A DNA stretch of 64,000 bases from Lachnospiraceae bacterium (GCA_017626325.1 JAGAIZ010000080.1:1-64000); one strand, 5' to 3'; positions 34,210-43,468 are shown, counted from the first letter of the stretch. Notes: generated from the sequence alone by a model not told the origin. Made by a program: numbers and translations.

Positions 34210-36411
34210 TCAACCGCCAAACAAACTCGAAATCGCGCTGTTCTTGGATTCAAGCTTGGAAAGTGCGGTCTCCATTGCTGAGAACTTGGAATACCATTTA
34301 TCAATCAGATCATTCAGTTTGGTTTCCTGTTTAGAAATCTTCTCGGTATAGGCATCGTATTCCTCTTTCATTTCCTTGTCATTATAAACGGTAAACGCAC
34401 TGCTCATGCTGGTTCTCGACATCTTCTTATCCAGCTCGTCATGCAGGTTATTAGCAAGCTGTGTGAAGAAGCTCATTACCGTATCCGGATCGGATGCAAT
34501 CATAGATTTCAATACGTCATCCGCCGTCTTTACAGCAGAGTTCTCATCATCCTGATCACCGTCGATATGATATGCGTTCTTCTCATTGTCAGCCGCCTTG
34601 AAATAGCCCAATGTATTGATGCCGAAGTCGGAGAGATACATCTTCTTGCCATTGACAGTCGCACCCTGCAGCATTACCGTCTTCATCGCACCGGAAACAT
34701 CCGATAAAGTAGCGTCTCTGCGAAGCAGCGAATCCTTGATCTTCTTCTCCCACTCTTCTATCTCCGTATCGGACATCGCGTCCTTCTCCTCGGAAAGCAG
34801 CGGTTCATAACCCTTGGAAGACTCCGCATTATACAACGCATCCATTTCATTGATCAACGCATTGTAATCCTTAAAGAAGCTCTTGATCATATCGTAGATA
34901 CTATCGGTGTCTTCACTGGTTGTCAGCGTAATCGTCTCACTGGTCTCTTCCTGCACCGTGATGGTCAACCCATTGATTTCAAACGTATTGGTGGATGAGG
35001 TGAAATATGCACCGTTCAGAGAGATCTCCGCATCCTGTCCTGTCACTTTGGTAGCGCCCGGGGAAGCCTGATATGGACTGTTGTTTACTACATTCTGAGC
35101 ATTCTGTATCTTCGCCTCGAATTCTGCCGTCACCTGATCTGTCAGTGCCGTCGTCGGCACAGCATTTCCATCCGCGTCCACAGTGAAATAAGCCGCGTTG
35201 TCGCTGATTGTCTGGTTGTTTGCATCGATCTGCGCCTGTGTATCCTCTACGGCTTTTACCATAGAATACTGACCGTTTACTTCGTTAAACTCTGCTGTCT
35301 TCTCTGTTACCGCCTGATTAGCGGCGTCAACCTTCGCCTGGGCCGCCGTAATATCCGCTTCGACGCCGGACTTCTTCGCCGCCTCCAATTCCTCCTGGGC
35401 TGCGGCTAAGGCTTCCTTTTCCTGATCTAATACAGCTTGCAGTCCGCCCTGACGTTCCATAACGGGCTTCCCGTCGTCATCATATACAAGATCTCCCTTT
35501 TCATCCGTCTTCTGCACTTCCGGCCCATACAATTCCTCATATAATTCATCTGCCGTCTTATCCGCAATATATCCCGGATCCTCTTTGAGCTTATCGATCT
35601 TCTCCTGCAGCGTTGTATTAGTCTTCTCCAGATTCTCATTGGCTGTCTTATACGCTTTGGCGCGCTTCTCTATCTCTGCCGCAAGCGCGGTATCATAATC
35701 TGCCGTATAACTGCCGTCTGCATTCTTATAATTCGCCCACTTAGTATACTCATCGCTCTTAAGATCCTCGGTTGTCAGCAGACCCAGCTTAGAAAGCACC
35801 TCCATGCCTTCCGCATTATTACCTACCAGATTGAAATTCTGCTTAGCGCCTGTCGTCTTCGAACTGATGAAGAATCTCTGGTTCTTCTCATCAAAATTAG
35901 CGTTTACTCCCGCAGACTGCAATTGGCTTACCACTTCAGAGATCTTCGTATCACCCGTTATCTTTATCTCTGTAGATTTGCCGTTGATTGCCACGCTGAA
36001 GCTTCCTTCGCCCGTAAAGCCAAGGTCGCTGAGCGTACTGCTCTTCTTCACCGCCGAGCCATCGGCCGCGGAGATCTCGCCGCCTGTCAGATATCCGGCT
36101 TTCGCCATCTTACTGATATTCATAGTCTGCACGCCATTAACAGAATCGGAACTGGTAACAACGCTGACCGCATTGGAATTAGATACTTTCGTCGCTTTCT
36201 TCATATAAGCGCTTTGGAATCTCAGATCATCCAGTTTCGTATATAAACTGTATATCTTGGTATTCAGGGCTTTCCATGCATCCTGTTTCCAGCTCAGCTT
36301 CGTCTGCGCCTTTACAAGCGAATTCTTCTTCGCGCTCTGCGCTGACGCAAGCTCATTGATAATGCTCTCCGTATCGAGCCCGGAATACATACCTGTAATT
36401 CTAATCGGCAT
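34210..36411 (-). CDS. fliD: flagellar filament cap protein FliD
   Basis: A 733-residue capping protein. N-terminal FliD_N is seen in MPIRITGMYSGLDTESIINELASAQSAKKNSL and WKALNTKIYSLYTKLDDLR. FliD_C is seen in ISLNGAYFTSSTNTFEINGLTITV and the terminal helix TKLNDLIDKWYSKFSAMETALSKLESKNSAISSLF. It is longer than most FliD because residues about 235-420 hold a coiled-coil insertion rich in Glu, Lys and Ala. The start at 36411 has AGGAGG. It forms the distal cap that polymerises flagellin. It lies 11 bases after flaG, in the unit driven by the sigma-28 promoter near 37000. Confidence 0.93.
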   Translation of the reverse strand: MPIRITGMYSGLDTESIINELASAQSAKKNSLVKAQTKLSWKQDAWKALNTKIYSLYTKLDDLRFQSAYMKKATKVSNSNAVSVVTSSDSVNGVQTMNISKMAKAGYLTGGEISAADGSAVKKSSTLSDLGFTGEGSFSVAINGKSTEIKITGDTKISEVVSQLQSAGVNANFDEKNQRFFISSKTTGAKQNFNLVGNNAEGMEVLSKLGLLTTEDLKSDEYTKWANYKNADGSYTADYDTALAAEIEKRAKAYKTANENLEKTNTTLQEKIDKLKEDPGYIADKTADELYEELYGPEVQKTDEKGDLVYDDDGKPVMERQGGLQAVLDQEKEALAAAQEELEAAKKSGVEADITAAQAKVDAANQAVTEKTAEFNEVNGQYSMVKAVEDTQAQIDANNQTISDNAAYFTVDADGNAVPTTALTDQVTAEFEAKIQNAQNVVNNSPYQASPGATKVTGQDAEISLNGAYFTSSTNTFEINGLTITVQEETSETITLTTSEDTDSIYDMIKSFFKDYNALINEMDALYNAESSKGYEPLLSEEKDAMSDTEIEEWEKKIKDSLLRRDATLSDVSGAMKTVMLQGATVNGKKMYLSDFGINTLGYFKAADNEKNAYHIDGDQDDENSAVKTADDVLKSMIASDPDTVMSFFTQLANNLHDELDKKMSRTSMSSAFTVYNDKEMKEEYDAYTEKISKQETKLNDLIDKWYSKFSAMETALSKLESKNSAISSLFGG

Positions 36412-36422
36412 TTTCCTTCCTC

Positions 36423-36884
36423 CTATCTCTTCTCATCCACAAGAAGACCTGCCATCTCCCATACCTTAGCGATCATATCCAAAGTTTTCTCCGGTGGGAA
36501 TTCCTTGATAATTTCTTTGGTGTCCTTATCCACGATCTTAATGGTAATTCTGTTCGTCTCCTCATGAACGCCGAAAACCGCTTCCTCATTGCTGTTATTA
36601 ATTTTTCTGTTCATCTCAGCAATCGCTTTTTTTAATTGTTCGTTCGTAGACTGGGAATTCATAATCTGCTGTTTCTGCGCCTGCTGCAGATCGCCGTTTC
36701 CCTCATTGCCGCTCTCACTATCTTCTGTCTGCGTCTTGGTTACAGACGCTGTCACAGCGTCTACGTTTACTGTCTCTCCGTCCGCCGGAACTTCCGTGTT
36801 CGCCGGTGTCACAGGCTGTGTCTGCGTCTTGGCCGCCGACTGTGCCTGAAATGTCATTACACTGCTTAATGGTTCAATTGCCAT
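36423..36884 (-). CDS. flaG: FlaG family flagellar protein
   Basis: A 153-residue protein. The N-terminal half is disordered and rich in Thr, Gln and Val. The C-terminal half has the FlaG core: LKKAIAEMNRKINNSNEEAVFGVHEETNRITIKIVDKDTKEIIKEFPPEKTLDMIAKVWEMAGLLVDEKR. FlaG proteins influence filament length and usually precede fliD. The start at 36884 has GGAGG with 9 bases spacing. It is the first gene of a sigma-28 unit. Confidence 0.9.
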   Translation of the reverse strand: MAIEPLSSVMTFQAQSAAKTQTQPVTPANTEVPADGETVNVDAVTASVTKTQTEDSESGNEGNGDLQQAQKQQIMNSQSTNEQLKKAIAEMNRKINNSNEEAVFGVHEETNRITIKIVDKDTKEIIKEFPPEKTLDMIAKVWEMAGLLVDEKR

Positions 36885-36982
36885 CTCAAATCACCTCCAT
36901 GTGATATAGGTTAGTAGTTGCTTATGTAAAATCGTCGCCGAATACATTGCTTTAGGCAAAGCAAACGTAATCTTTGCTATAT

Positions 36983-37009
36983 ATATCGGTAAAATCAGAG
37001 AAATTTTTA
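36983..37009 (-). promoter_or_regulatory. sigma-28 promoter of the flaG-fliD-fliS operon
   Basis: TAAA (37006-37009), exactly 15 bases, then ACCGATAT (36983-36990) on the minus strand. It is about 100 bases upstream of flaG and downstream of the large flagellin's stop at 37065. Confidence 0.85.
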
Positions 37010-37064
37010 GAGTATGAATGCCAAATGTTCATAATTTCCTGACCATTTCCTGCCCCTTCTGTTT

Positions 37065-39122
37065 CTACTGCAAAAGCTGCAGCATATAATCCGCCTGCTG
37101 GTTTGCCTGCGTCAGCATACTCGTTCCCGCCTGCAGGAGAATGTTATTGACTGAATACTCCATCATCTGCGCGGCAATATCCGTATCACGGATAATCGAT
37201 TCGGACGCCTGCGTATTCTCTTCCGTATTCTCATTTACCTTGACGGCATGCTCCAGACGGTTCTGGTATGCGCCGAAATCCGCCCGCTGCCCGCTTACAA
37301 TCCGAAGTCCCTCTTTGATCGTATCGATCGCCTTGCCGGATTCCTCCACCGTCAGCACGTTCGTTTTCTCCATTCCCATTGCAAGCACGCTGAGCGCATC
37401 ATACCGGACCTCGATATGCTGCCCCGATTCCGTGCCTGCCTGCACATAGAAATCACAGTAACCGCCGTAGGTGGGAACGTCTATCTGATTTCTTTTCGCC
37501 GTCGGCGTACCGAAAGATGCCCCTCCATACGAGCTGCTTCCGGAAGGCGTATATAAATCCGCGATCGTATTGGCATTCAACGCGTTATTGATTCTCTGGA
37601 GCACGCTGTTCTCTGTATCGGAGGCATCCACCCGGATACTCAGCGTAAAAGAACCCACGCTTGTCGTAGACACATTACTGCCATAGGTAAACGCCTGATC
37701 AGCCGTCAGTGAAAACTGCAAATTAATATAACCGCCATTATCGCAGTCGCCGCCATTCGCTTTGCTGAGCAATCCCGGCGTATTCTCTCCTTTCTTGCCT
37801 GTCAGCGCCGCCATGACAGAGCCAAGCGTTCCCGCTCCCTTTTCGTTGGATGAAATGGTATTATATGCTTTGTATGGTACCAGCTTTCCGTTCTGATACC
37901 GCATACTCCAGTCCCACCAGTAAGTCTCATCATCATCCGCCGTATCATTGGGCGCATAATAGCTGACATACGACGAAGTGGCAGTCACTTTGCCGATACC
38001 GTCCATATAATAAGAGAACGACCATGTATCGGTACTGTTCTGTGCCGCGCTGACGCTGTTCGTGCCGCTTGCCACATGCGTCAGGTTACCGCCGCTTCCC
38101 AAGGTCTGTACAAATGTGCCGGCAGAATTAACCGGCTCTAGGAATTTATCGTCTGCCGCGTCAAAATTATGCGAATAACCATTCGTAGTACCGGACACGT
38201 TATGATGCGACGCATATGCCGCCGCATATCCAAGACTGGCGCTGACCACGCTTACCTTATCTTTCGTGATCGAAGCGCCGCTGTTATTTTCAAACCTGCA
38301 TTCCATATCCGCATATGGCGATGAATAGAACGAAGTTCCGTCAATACAGGCAATCATATCGTCTACCGTTGCCGTCACCTGCGGCGTAAAGGATACGCGA
38401 TGCTTGAACACCGGTTTGCCGTTCGCGTCATAAAGAAGATTTCCTGCTCCCGCCGTGCCGAAATAATCGCTCATCTCAAAGCTGTAATGATTCTTCTTCA
38501 GCGTATCCCAGTCCACCTTCTCTGTTTCATAGGCGTTCCCATCATACCCTGTCCACGAAATATGTACGCCCTGATCGTCTGCATTCACATGATACGAGCC
38601 ATATGCCACAATACCGCAGTTATCATTAGTAACATCTATTGTCGACGAAGTCGAATCAAACTCCACAGCCTGCTTCTTAGTAATTGCAAGCACCTTCAAT
38701 TCATTCGGCTCCCATATCCTTCTCTCGTTAAAGGTCGTATTCTCGAAGATACGGTCCATTTCCGCTTTAAGCGCCTGCACCTCCTGGTCTATATACTGCC
38801 GGTCTGTCTCCGTATTCGTCCCATTGGCCGCTTTCACCGCAAGCTCATTCATTCGGTGCAGCATATCCTGCACCTCGCTCAGCGCCCCTTCCGCAGTCTG
38901 TACGTAACCGACTCCTTCCTGAATATTATCCGCACTCTGTCCCAAACCTCTGATCTGTCTGCGCATTTTCTCAGAGACCGACAATCCCGCCGCGTCATCC
39001 GCGGCACGATTAATCCGATAGCCAGAGGATAATTTCTCTGACATTCCAGAATTCTTTTTTGCGTTTGTCTTGAATTGCCTGCCTGCGTTCCATGCAAGCA
39101 TATTATTGTGAATCGACAGCAT
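37065..39122 (-). CDS. large flagellin with a long variable-domain insertion
   Basis: A 685-residue flagellin. Conserved ends: LSIHNNMLAWNAGRQF...EKLSSGYRINRAADDAAGLSVSEKMRRQIRGL at the N-terminus and NRLEHAVKVNENTEENTQASESIIRDTDIAAQM...QQADYMLQLLQ at the C-terminus. The middle (about 150-565) is a large insertion rich in Tyr, Gly, Ser and Asn. No HExxH or other catalytic motif was seen there, unlike the flagellin at 30726. The start at 39122 is chosen for GGGAGG 5 bases upstream; an ATG at 39140 has none. It follows csrA by 91 bases. Likely a minor or adhesive filament subunit; the insertion's function is unknown. Confidence 0.9.
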   Translation of the reverse strand: MLSIHNNMLAWNAGRQFKTNAKKNSGMSEKLSSGYRINRAADDAAGLSVSEKMRRQIRGLGQSADNIQEGVGYVQTAEGALSEVQDMLHRMNELAVKAANGTNTETDRQYIDQEVQALKAEMDRIFENTTFNERRIWEPNELKVLAITKKQAVEFDSTSSTIDVTNDNCGIVAYGSYHVNADDQGVHISWTGYDGNAYETEKVDWDTLKKNHYSFEMSDYFGTAGAGNLLYDANGKPVFKHRVSFTPQVTATVDDMIACIDGTSFYSSPYADMECRFENNSGASITKDKVSVVSASLGYAAAYASHHNVSGTTNGYSHNFDAADDKFLEPVNSAGTFVQTLGSGGNLTHVASGTNSVSAAQNSTDTWSFSYYMDGIGKVTATSSYVSYYAPNDTADDDETYWWDWSMRYQNGKLVPYKAYNTISSNEKGAGTLGSVMAALTGKKGENTPGLLSKANGGDCDNGGYINLQFSLTADQAFTYGSNVSTTSVGSFTLSIRVDASDTENSVLQRINNALNANTIADLYTPSGSSSYGGASFGTPTAKRNQIDVPTYGGYCDFYVQAGTESGQHIEVRYDALSVLAMGMEKTNVLTVEESGKAIDTIKEGLRIVSGQRADFGAYQNRLEHAVKVNENTEENTQASESIIRDTDIAAQMMEYSVNNILLQAGTSMLTQANQQADYMLQLLQ

Positions 39123-39148
39123 CCTTGCCTCCCAGTTCATTTACAAAA

Positions 39149-39179
39149 ATCGGCCAAAAGTTATCCGCTCCTGACCGAT
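39149..39179 (-). promoter_or_regulatory. possible CsrA-binding hairpin upstream of the large flagellin
   Basis: On the mRNA, ATCGGTC pairs with GGCCGAT (one G-U pair) around a loop that begins AGGAG. A Shine-Dalgarno GGGAGG follows about 20 bases later. It is weaker than the hairpins at 25499 and 32701 because the loop is long. A GCCGAT in the same stretch resembles a sigma-28 -10 box but no TAAA lies at the right distance. Confidence 0.35.
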
Positions 39180-39213
39180 CTCAATTCTTGCTATCCAAAT
39201 ACATACCCTGTAT

Positions 39214-39432
39214 CTATCCCAGCAACTCCTTCAACGCATCCATACCATCCGTATTGACAGCTTCTTTGTTGGAATCCTGAATCTGTACGTAGACTTCCTT
39301 GCGGTAAACGGGTACTTCTCTTGGTGCGCTAATGCCAAGCTTCACCTGTTCCCCTTTGATCTCAAGCACCGTAATCTCAACATTATTGTTGATTACAAGG
39401 GCTTCATTCTTTTTCCTGGATAAAGCTAACAT
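39214..39432 (-). CDS. csrA: carbon storage regulator CsrA
   Basis: A 72-residue protein matching CsrA: MLALSRKKNEALVINNNVEITVLEIKGEQVKLGISAPREVPVYRKEVY. The conserved Leu4, Arg6 and the GISAPREVPVYRKE RNA-binding segment are present. It is an RNA-binding dimer that blocks flagellin translation at GGA sites. Its ATG directly follows the fliW stop (TAAATG), so the two are translationally coupled. The candidate targets are the flagellin leaders at 25499, 32701 and perhaps 39149. Confidence 0.96.
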   Translation of the reverse strand: MLALSRKKNEALVINNNVEITVLEIKGEQVKLGISAPREVPVYRKEVYVQIQDSNKEAVNTDGMDALKELLG

Positions 39433-39894
39433 TTACTCACCTGCTTTCTTCTTATTGGCGTTCAGAATATCATAGACCGGGAATTTGACCTGATACTGTT
39501 CTCCCTCCACGATCACCTGTGTCGCTTTCCTCTCCGCCGCATTGATTACGATAGGCCCCTTAAGATTGACGCTCATCCTGGTTATGTCCTTCGGAACCGT
39601 CACCGTAACCAGCACCAACAGCTCCTCCTCCTCAATCTCCCCCAGATGGCTTAGGAGTTCATCGTTCACCTCCGGGTTATACCCCGGACATACCAGCAGC
39701 GGATCCATAACCGGCATCGCAAAGCCCGGCTCCTGAACAGACTGCAGCCAGTGAATCGTATCCGTCCCTTTCTCTTTGTCATGAATCAGAGCGAACTGTG
39801 TGAGTTCCGGAAATCCCACGATTCCCTTGGGAAAATGTATGATTTTCTCATCGTCAATGGTGATCTGACCAAATGCTTTCGTATTAATTTCCAT
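39433..39894 (-). CDS. fliW: flagellar assembly factor FliW
   Basis: A 153-residue protein with FliW landmarks: ITIDDEKIIHFPKGIVGFPELTQFALI, WLQSVQEPGFAMPVMDP and NLKGPIVINAAERKATQVIVE. FliW binds flagellin in the cytosol and, when freed by flagellin export, sequesters CsrA, thereby releasing flagellin translation. AGAGGG lies about 10-13 bases before the ATG. A GC palindrome (39914-39925) sits in the leader. Adjacent csrA completes the partner switch. Confidence 0.96.
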   Translation of the reverse strand: MEINTKAFGQITIDDEKIIHFPKGIVGFPELTQFALIHDKEKGTDTIHWLQSVQEPGFAMPVMDPLLVCPGYNPEVNDELLSHLGEIEEEELLVLVTVTVPKDITRMSVNLKGPIVINAAERKATQVIVEGEQYQVKFPVYDILNANKKKAGE

Positions 39895-39945
39895 ACTGTA
39901 CCATCCCTCTCTTGCCGCGCGCGGCGTTCCCCATATTGATAGTTC

Positions 39946-41457
39946 TTAGATATAATTCATCAGATTCGTCTGCATGATTTTGCTGGTCGCCATAAGCGCT
40001 GCCTGATAAGTCAGATCCGCACTCGTAAGTTCCACGGCAATCTCTGTCACGTCGATGTCTTCGTTGTTGGTCTGCAGTTCTTTGAAGGTAGTCTTCTGAT
40101 TCATCAGACGGGTAGAAATCAGATCCAGCCTGCTGCTTCTTGTGGCGTTATTGGTAATTGCCACATTGGCGTCGTCCATATACTTCTGATATTTCGTGAT
40201 CTGGTTCTCGAACTTAGTCTGAACGTTGTCACGCACATATGTATACGCTTTGTTCGCCGCTTCCAGTTGTTTCTCCAGCTTCTCATATTCAGCAGAGCCT
40301 TCTTCTACCAGTTCCATCTTATCTTCAATCTCAGCGATCTTATCCTCTACCTCTTCAAGCTGTGTCAGATAATGCTGGAAATCATCCATATCTCTTCCGA
40401 CGTCATGTGTGAAGACTTCATCCGTCAGCGTATTGACCTGTATTTTCTGATTATACCCCACATCATAATAAATATCCTGATCCTCTAACTGCGCGTTATA
40501 AGTAACAACCTTCTCGTTGTCCGTGCCGGGATCCGTCGTCTCCGTACACTTGAAATAATGCACCGGATTAATATCGCCCTCGACCCAGTCAGATTTATCA
40601 TAGGTCAGCGCAAAGGTGTCCGTCTCTTTAAACTGACTGTAGACATCCGCGCCGAACACCACTTCTCCCGTAGAAGGAATGTAGGCAATCGCCGCCGGAT
40701 CCGCCGCCACAGCCTGATATGCCGTCTCTGCGTCGGTATACTGCACCGCGCTGTAGGTTGTGCCGCCGGCTGTGAAGGTGAAGTCATCCGCTGTTCCGTC
40801 GCCGTCGCTGTCAGGCAGTTCATCCAACGCATTATAAGACAGGCGCAGTCTGTACAGGGTCTGGTTGGTAATATCCTGTTCTTCCGACGCAACCGTCAGA
40901 TCTCCCAGGCAGGAATAATCCGTATAACTGATCGTATCTATATCGGCATACCCTTTTTCTTCATTGATGGTATAAGTAACCGGGTGTTTTTCCATCTCGG
41001 CAACATTCTCCGCCGTGAACGTCACCGGCGTGTCCGTTCTGTAACCGGAGAAGACATATCTGCCGGCATAATCCACATTGCCGCTCGCATAGAACTCGTC
41101 AGACAAGGACTTCATCTGTTCGATAATAATCTTCAGATCTTCTGAGCCAAGATACTTGTTGGATGCCGTCTCCGCCTGGTTATACAGGTCCGTCAGTATT
41201 TCATCCACCGTAACCAGCGCGTCCGCCGTCAACGAAAGCCACTGATCCGCGTCCGGCGCGTTCTTATCATAATACTGCGAAATATTCGTCACATTGCTTC
41301 TCAGTCTCAGCGCACGGATCGCTACCACCGGATCGTCGGAGGGTCTCACGATTTTACTCTGGTTTGTCATCTGGTTGCTCAGATGATCTTCCGCAATCTT
41401 ATTCTGATTAATATTATATAAAGAATTGTTCCGCATTATTTTGTTCGTTATTCTCAT
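39946..41457 (-). CDS. flgL: flagellar hook-filament junction protein FlgL (HAP3)
   Basis: A 503-residue protein. N-terminal flagellin-like helix: MRITNKIMRNNSLYNINQNK...QMTNQSKIVRPSDDPVVAIRALRLRSNV. The segment MKSLSDEFYASGNVDYAGRYVFSGYRTDTPVTF is typical of FlgL. C-terminal helix ATRSSRLDLISTRLMNQKTTFKELQTNNEDIDVTE and TYQAALMATSKIMQTNLMNYI. It is longer than enterobacterial FlgL through an acidic insertion at about 200-330. It forms the junction between FlgK and the filament. AGAGG lies 10 bases before the ATG. Confidence 0.94.
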   Translation of the reverse strand: MRITNKIMRNNSLYNINQNKIAEDHLSNQMTNQSKIVRPSDDPVVAIRALRLRSNVTNISQYYDKNAPDADQWLSLTADALVTVDEILTDLYNQAETASNKYLGSEDLKIIIEQMKSLSDEFYASGNVDYAGRYVFSGYRTDTPVTFTAENVAEMEKHPVTYTINEEKGYADIDTISYTDYSCLGDLTVASEEQDITNQTLYRLRLSYNALDELPDSDGDGTADDFTFTAGGTTYSAVQYTDAETAYQAVAADPAAIAYIPSTGEVVFGADVYSQFKETDTFALTYDKSDWVEGDINPVHYFKCTETTDPGTDNEKVVTYNAQLEDQDIYYDVGYNQKIQVNTLTDEVFTHDVGRDMDDFQHYLTQLEEVEDKIAEIEDKMELVEEGSAEYEKLEKQLEAANKAYTYVRDNVQTKFENQITKYQKYMDDANVAITNNATRSSRLDLISTRLMNQKTTFKELQTNNEDIDVTEIAVELTSADLTYQAALMATSKIMQTNLMNYI

Positions 41458-41544
41458 AATTCATCATCCTCTCTTACAGGAAGTCTTCCTGAGACTATTC
41501 ACAGCCTAATCTCTATGTCAGAGCAATTTATTGCGATGACACGC

Positions 41545-41642
41545 GTCGGAAATGTCAGATTTCCGACTGCGATCAAGGCAATTTGAGGCTCTGACTCAAA
41601 TTGTCGGTTGAAAAATCAGCACATCAGTGTGATTTTTCAACC
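41545..41642 (-). terminator. cluster of three hairpins between flgK copy 2 and flgL
   Basis: Three stems in a row: 41545-41567 (GTCGGAAAT/ATTTCCGAC), 41579-41603 (CAATTTGAG/CTCAAATTG) and 41606-41642 (GGTTGAAAAATCA/TGATTTTTCAACC, 13 bp). The last one reaches into the flgK stop codon. None has a long U-run. An alternative long-range pairing exists (41517-41524 GTCAGAGC with 41588-41595 GCTCTGAC), so competing folds are possible. Confidence 0.55.
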
Positions 41643-43468
41643 TATACCCCTGTCTCTAAGATCAGTCTGTCATATACTTCCGTCATTACGGAAATCATCT
41701 TAGAAGCCAGCGTATACGAATTCTGATACTTAACAAGATTAATCGCCTCTTCGTCTTCGTCAACGCCTGAAATGGATATTCTCTGGTTGTCAATACTGGT
41801 TTCCAGGCTTAAATACGTAGCATACAGCGTGTTGGCATTGCTGGCATTTAAAGCCGCGTCGGAAAGAACACATTCCAGGAATCCGCCCGCGTCTCTGCCA
41901 CGGAAGCTGTATTGATTCACATCTGAGAGCATGGAAATTACCTTCTTAACCTGCTCGCATTCCTCCACGCCCGCAGTCGGATCGCTCCTTGTGCCCAACA
42001 GGGAAGCGTCCTTGATCAATTCCTTTACCACAGCCATATTTCCCGCCGTGATATAATAATATCCCTTGCCGTCTCCTTTGGAATCGTTCAGTTCGTCCTC
42101 CGTATACTGCCCATCCTCCATCGTATAATTACCGGTAAGCAGGATTCCCGCATCCTCATTCGCATCCGTCACGCCCTCCGTGAAGATTCCATTGATGATC
42201 TGCGCGAAGCCACGGATCCACTCATTCATCTGTTCCATATAATAAGGGATGCCCTGATAATTAACAGCGGAGCCTATCGATGCCTCGCTTCCGGTTTTGC
42301 CGGCGGTAATCGGCATATCACTTGCCACATTGTCTATCGTGAAGGTATAAACACCGTCCCCTTCATAAGTCCAGTCCGTATAGTAGAAAAGCTGATCTCC
42401 GATATTGATAACGCCGCCCGAATCAGAGAGATTACATTTCGTCATATCATCAAGGTACGACGCCGTCGTCTTAATCGTGACCGTACTGGTTGCTCCGGTA
42501 TAATTAATCTGTGTGGCGGTTCCGTTAAAATATTCTCCGTTATTACCGTCTCTCATCTGCAGCAGTCCGGAAAGTTCTCCGCCCATGGCTGAATTCGTAA
42601 GTCCGAATAATGTCCCGTTGTCCCAGTAAATATCGTAAATTCCATCAATATCCGTCTGGTAAGCCTTCTCCTGATGCGTGCGCGCCACGCATTCCAACTG
42701 CCGGTAATCATTCTGATCTACTAACGTCTGTCCGCCCGCAATCTTAACCATGCATCTGGTAGCGTTCGTCTCATTGCCATCCTTATCGTAAATGGGCGTC
42801 TCAATGACCTCCACATCCACCACTGCGGATAACTGATCGATCAGAACATCCCTCTTGTCGCGAAGCTCATTCGCCACAGTCCCTTTGATCTCAATGACGT
42901 TTATCTGATTATTGACAGTCGCCAATTCCTGCGCGATTGAATTAATCTTGTCTACGCGCATCTTTACTTCATCGTTCACATCCGACTGCAGATCCTGCAG
43001 ATCTCCGTACATATTATTAAAGTAATCCGTAAGACTCTTCACCGAAGACACAAACTGGGCCTTCGTACTTACGCTGCTGGCGTTCTTCGTGATTTCCTCA
43101 AGATTCACTCCCAACTGGTCAAATACAGATTTAAATCCCGTCGTGCCGTCATCCGTAAGATAGTCCTCAATCAGACGCATATAGTATGCTTTCGTGTCGA
43201 ACTCACCCAACTTCGTCTCATTGTCACGGAACCTCGTATCATAGAAGCTGTCGCGGATACGCTCAATGGCAAGCGTCTCAACGCCCGCGCCTGCACAGCC
43301 GTAGGTCGCGAACACGCGAAGCGCTTCGTTGGCCTCCTGCTTGACCTCCTGCCTGCTGTAGCCGTCCGTATTAACATTACTGATGTTATTCGCCGTAGTA
43401 TTAAGCGACGCGTTAGCCGCTCTGAGCCCCGACGAAGCTATGTATAAACCGAAAAATGTAGATGCCAT
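41642..43468 (-). CDS. flgK: flagellar hook-associated protein FlgK (HAP1), copy 2
   Basis: A 608-residue protein. N-terminal FlgK pattern FFGLYIASSGLRAANASLNTTANNISNVNTDGYSRQEV, then YDTRFRDNETKLGEF, FNNMYGDLQDLQSD and ELRDKRDVLIDQLSAVVDV. C-terminal SLETSIDNQRISISGVDEDEEAINLVKYQNSYTLASKMISVMTEVYDRLI. It lies 39 bases after the first flgK. The two share the overall design but differ through most of their length. They probably act in tandem at the hook-filament junction. Confidence 0.92.
   Translation of the reverse strand: MASTFFGLYIASSGLRAANASLNTTANNISNVNTDGYSRQEVKQEANEALRVFATYGCAGAGVETLAIERIRDSFYDTRFRDNETKLGEFDTKAYYMRLIEDYLTDDGTTGFKSVFDQLGVNLEEITKNASSVSTKAQFVSSVKSLTDYFNNMYGDLQDLQSDVNDEVKMRVDKINSIAQELATVNNQINVIEIKGTVANELRDKRDVLIDQLSAVVDVEVIETPIYDKDGNETNATRCMVKIAGGQTLVDQNDYRQLECVARTHQEKAYQTDIDGIYDIYWDNGTLFGLTNSAMGGELSGLLQMRDGNNGEYFNGTATQINYTGATSTVTIKTTASYLDDMTKCNLSDSGGVINIGDQLFYYTDWTYEGDGVYTFTIDNVASDMPITAGKTGSEASIGSAVNYQGIPYYMEQMNEWIRGFAQIINGIFTEGVTDANEDAGILLTGNYTMEDGQYTEDELNDSKGDGKGYYYITAGNMAVVKELIKDASLLGTRSDPTAGVEECEQVKKVISMLSDVNQYSFRGRDAGGFLECVLSDAALNASNANTLYATYLSLETSIDNQRISISGVDEDEEAINLVKYQNSYTLASKMISVMTEVYDRLILETGV

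Noticed and set aside
39130-39180. A sigma-28 promoter for the large flagellin at GCCGAT near 39150.
   Set aside because: No TAAA element lies 15 bases upstream. The three accepted promoters all have exact 15-base spacing.
40558-41145. A 195-codon plus-strand frame opposite flgL.
   Set aside because: Arg/Ile/His-rich composition and no ribosome binding site; flgL on the other strand is clear.
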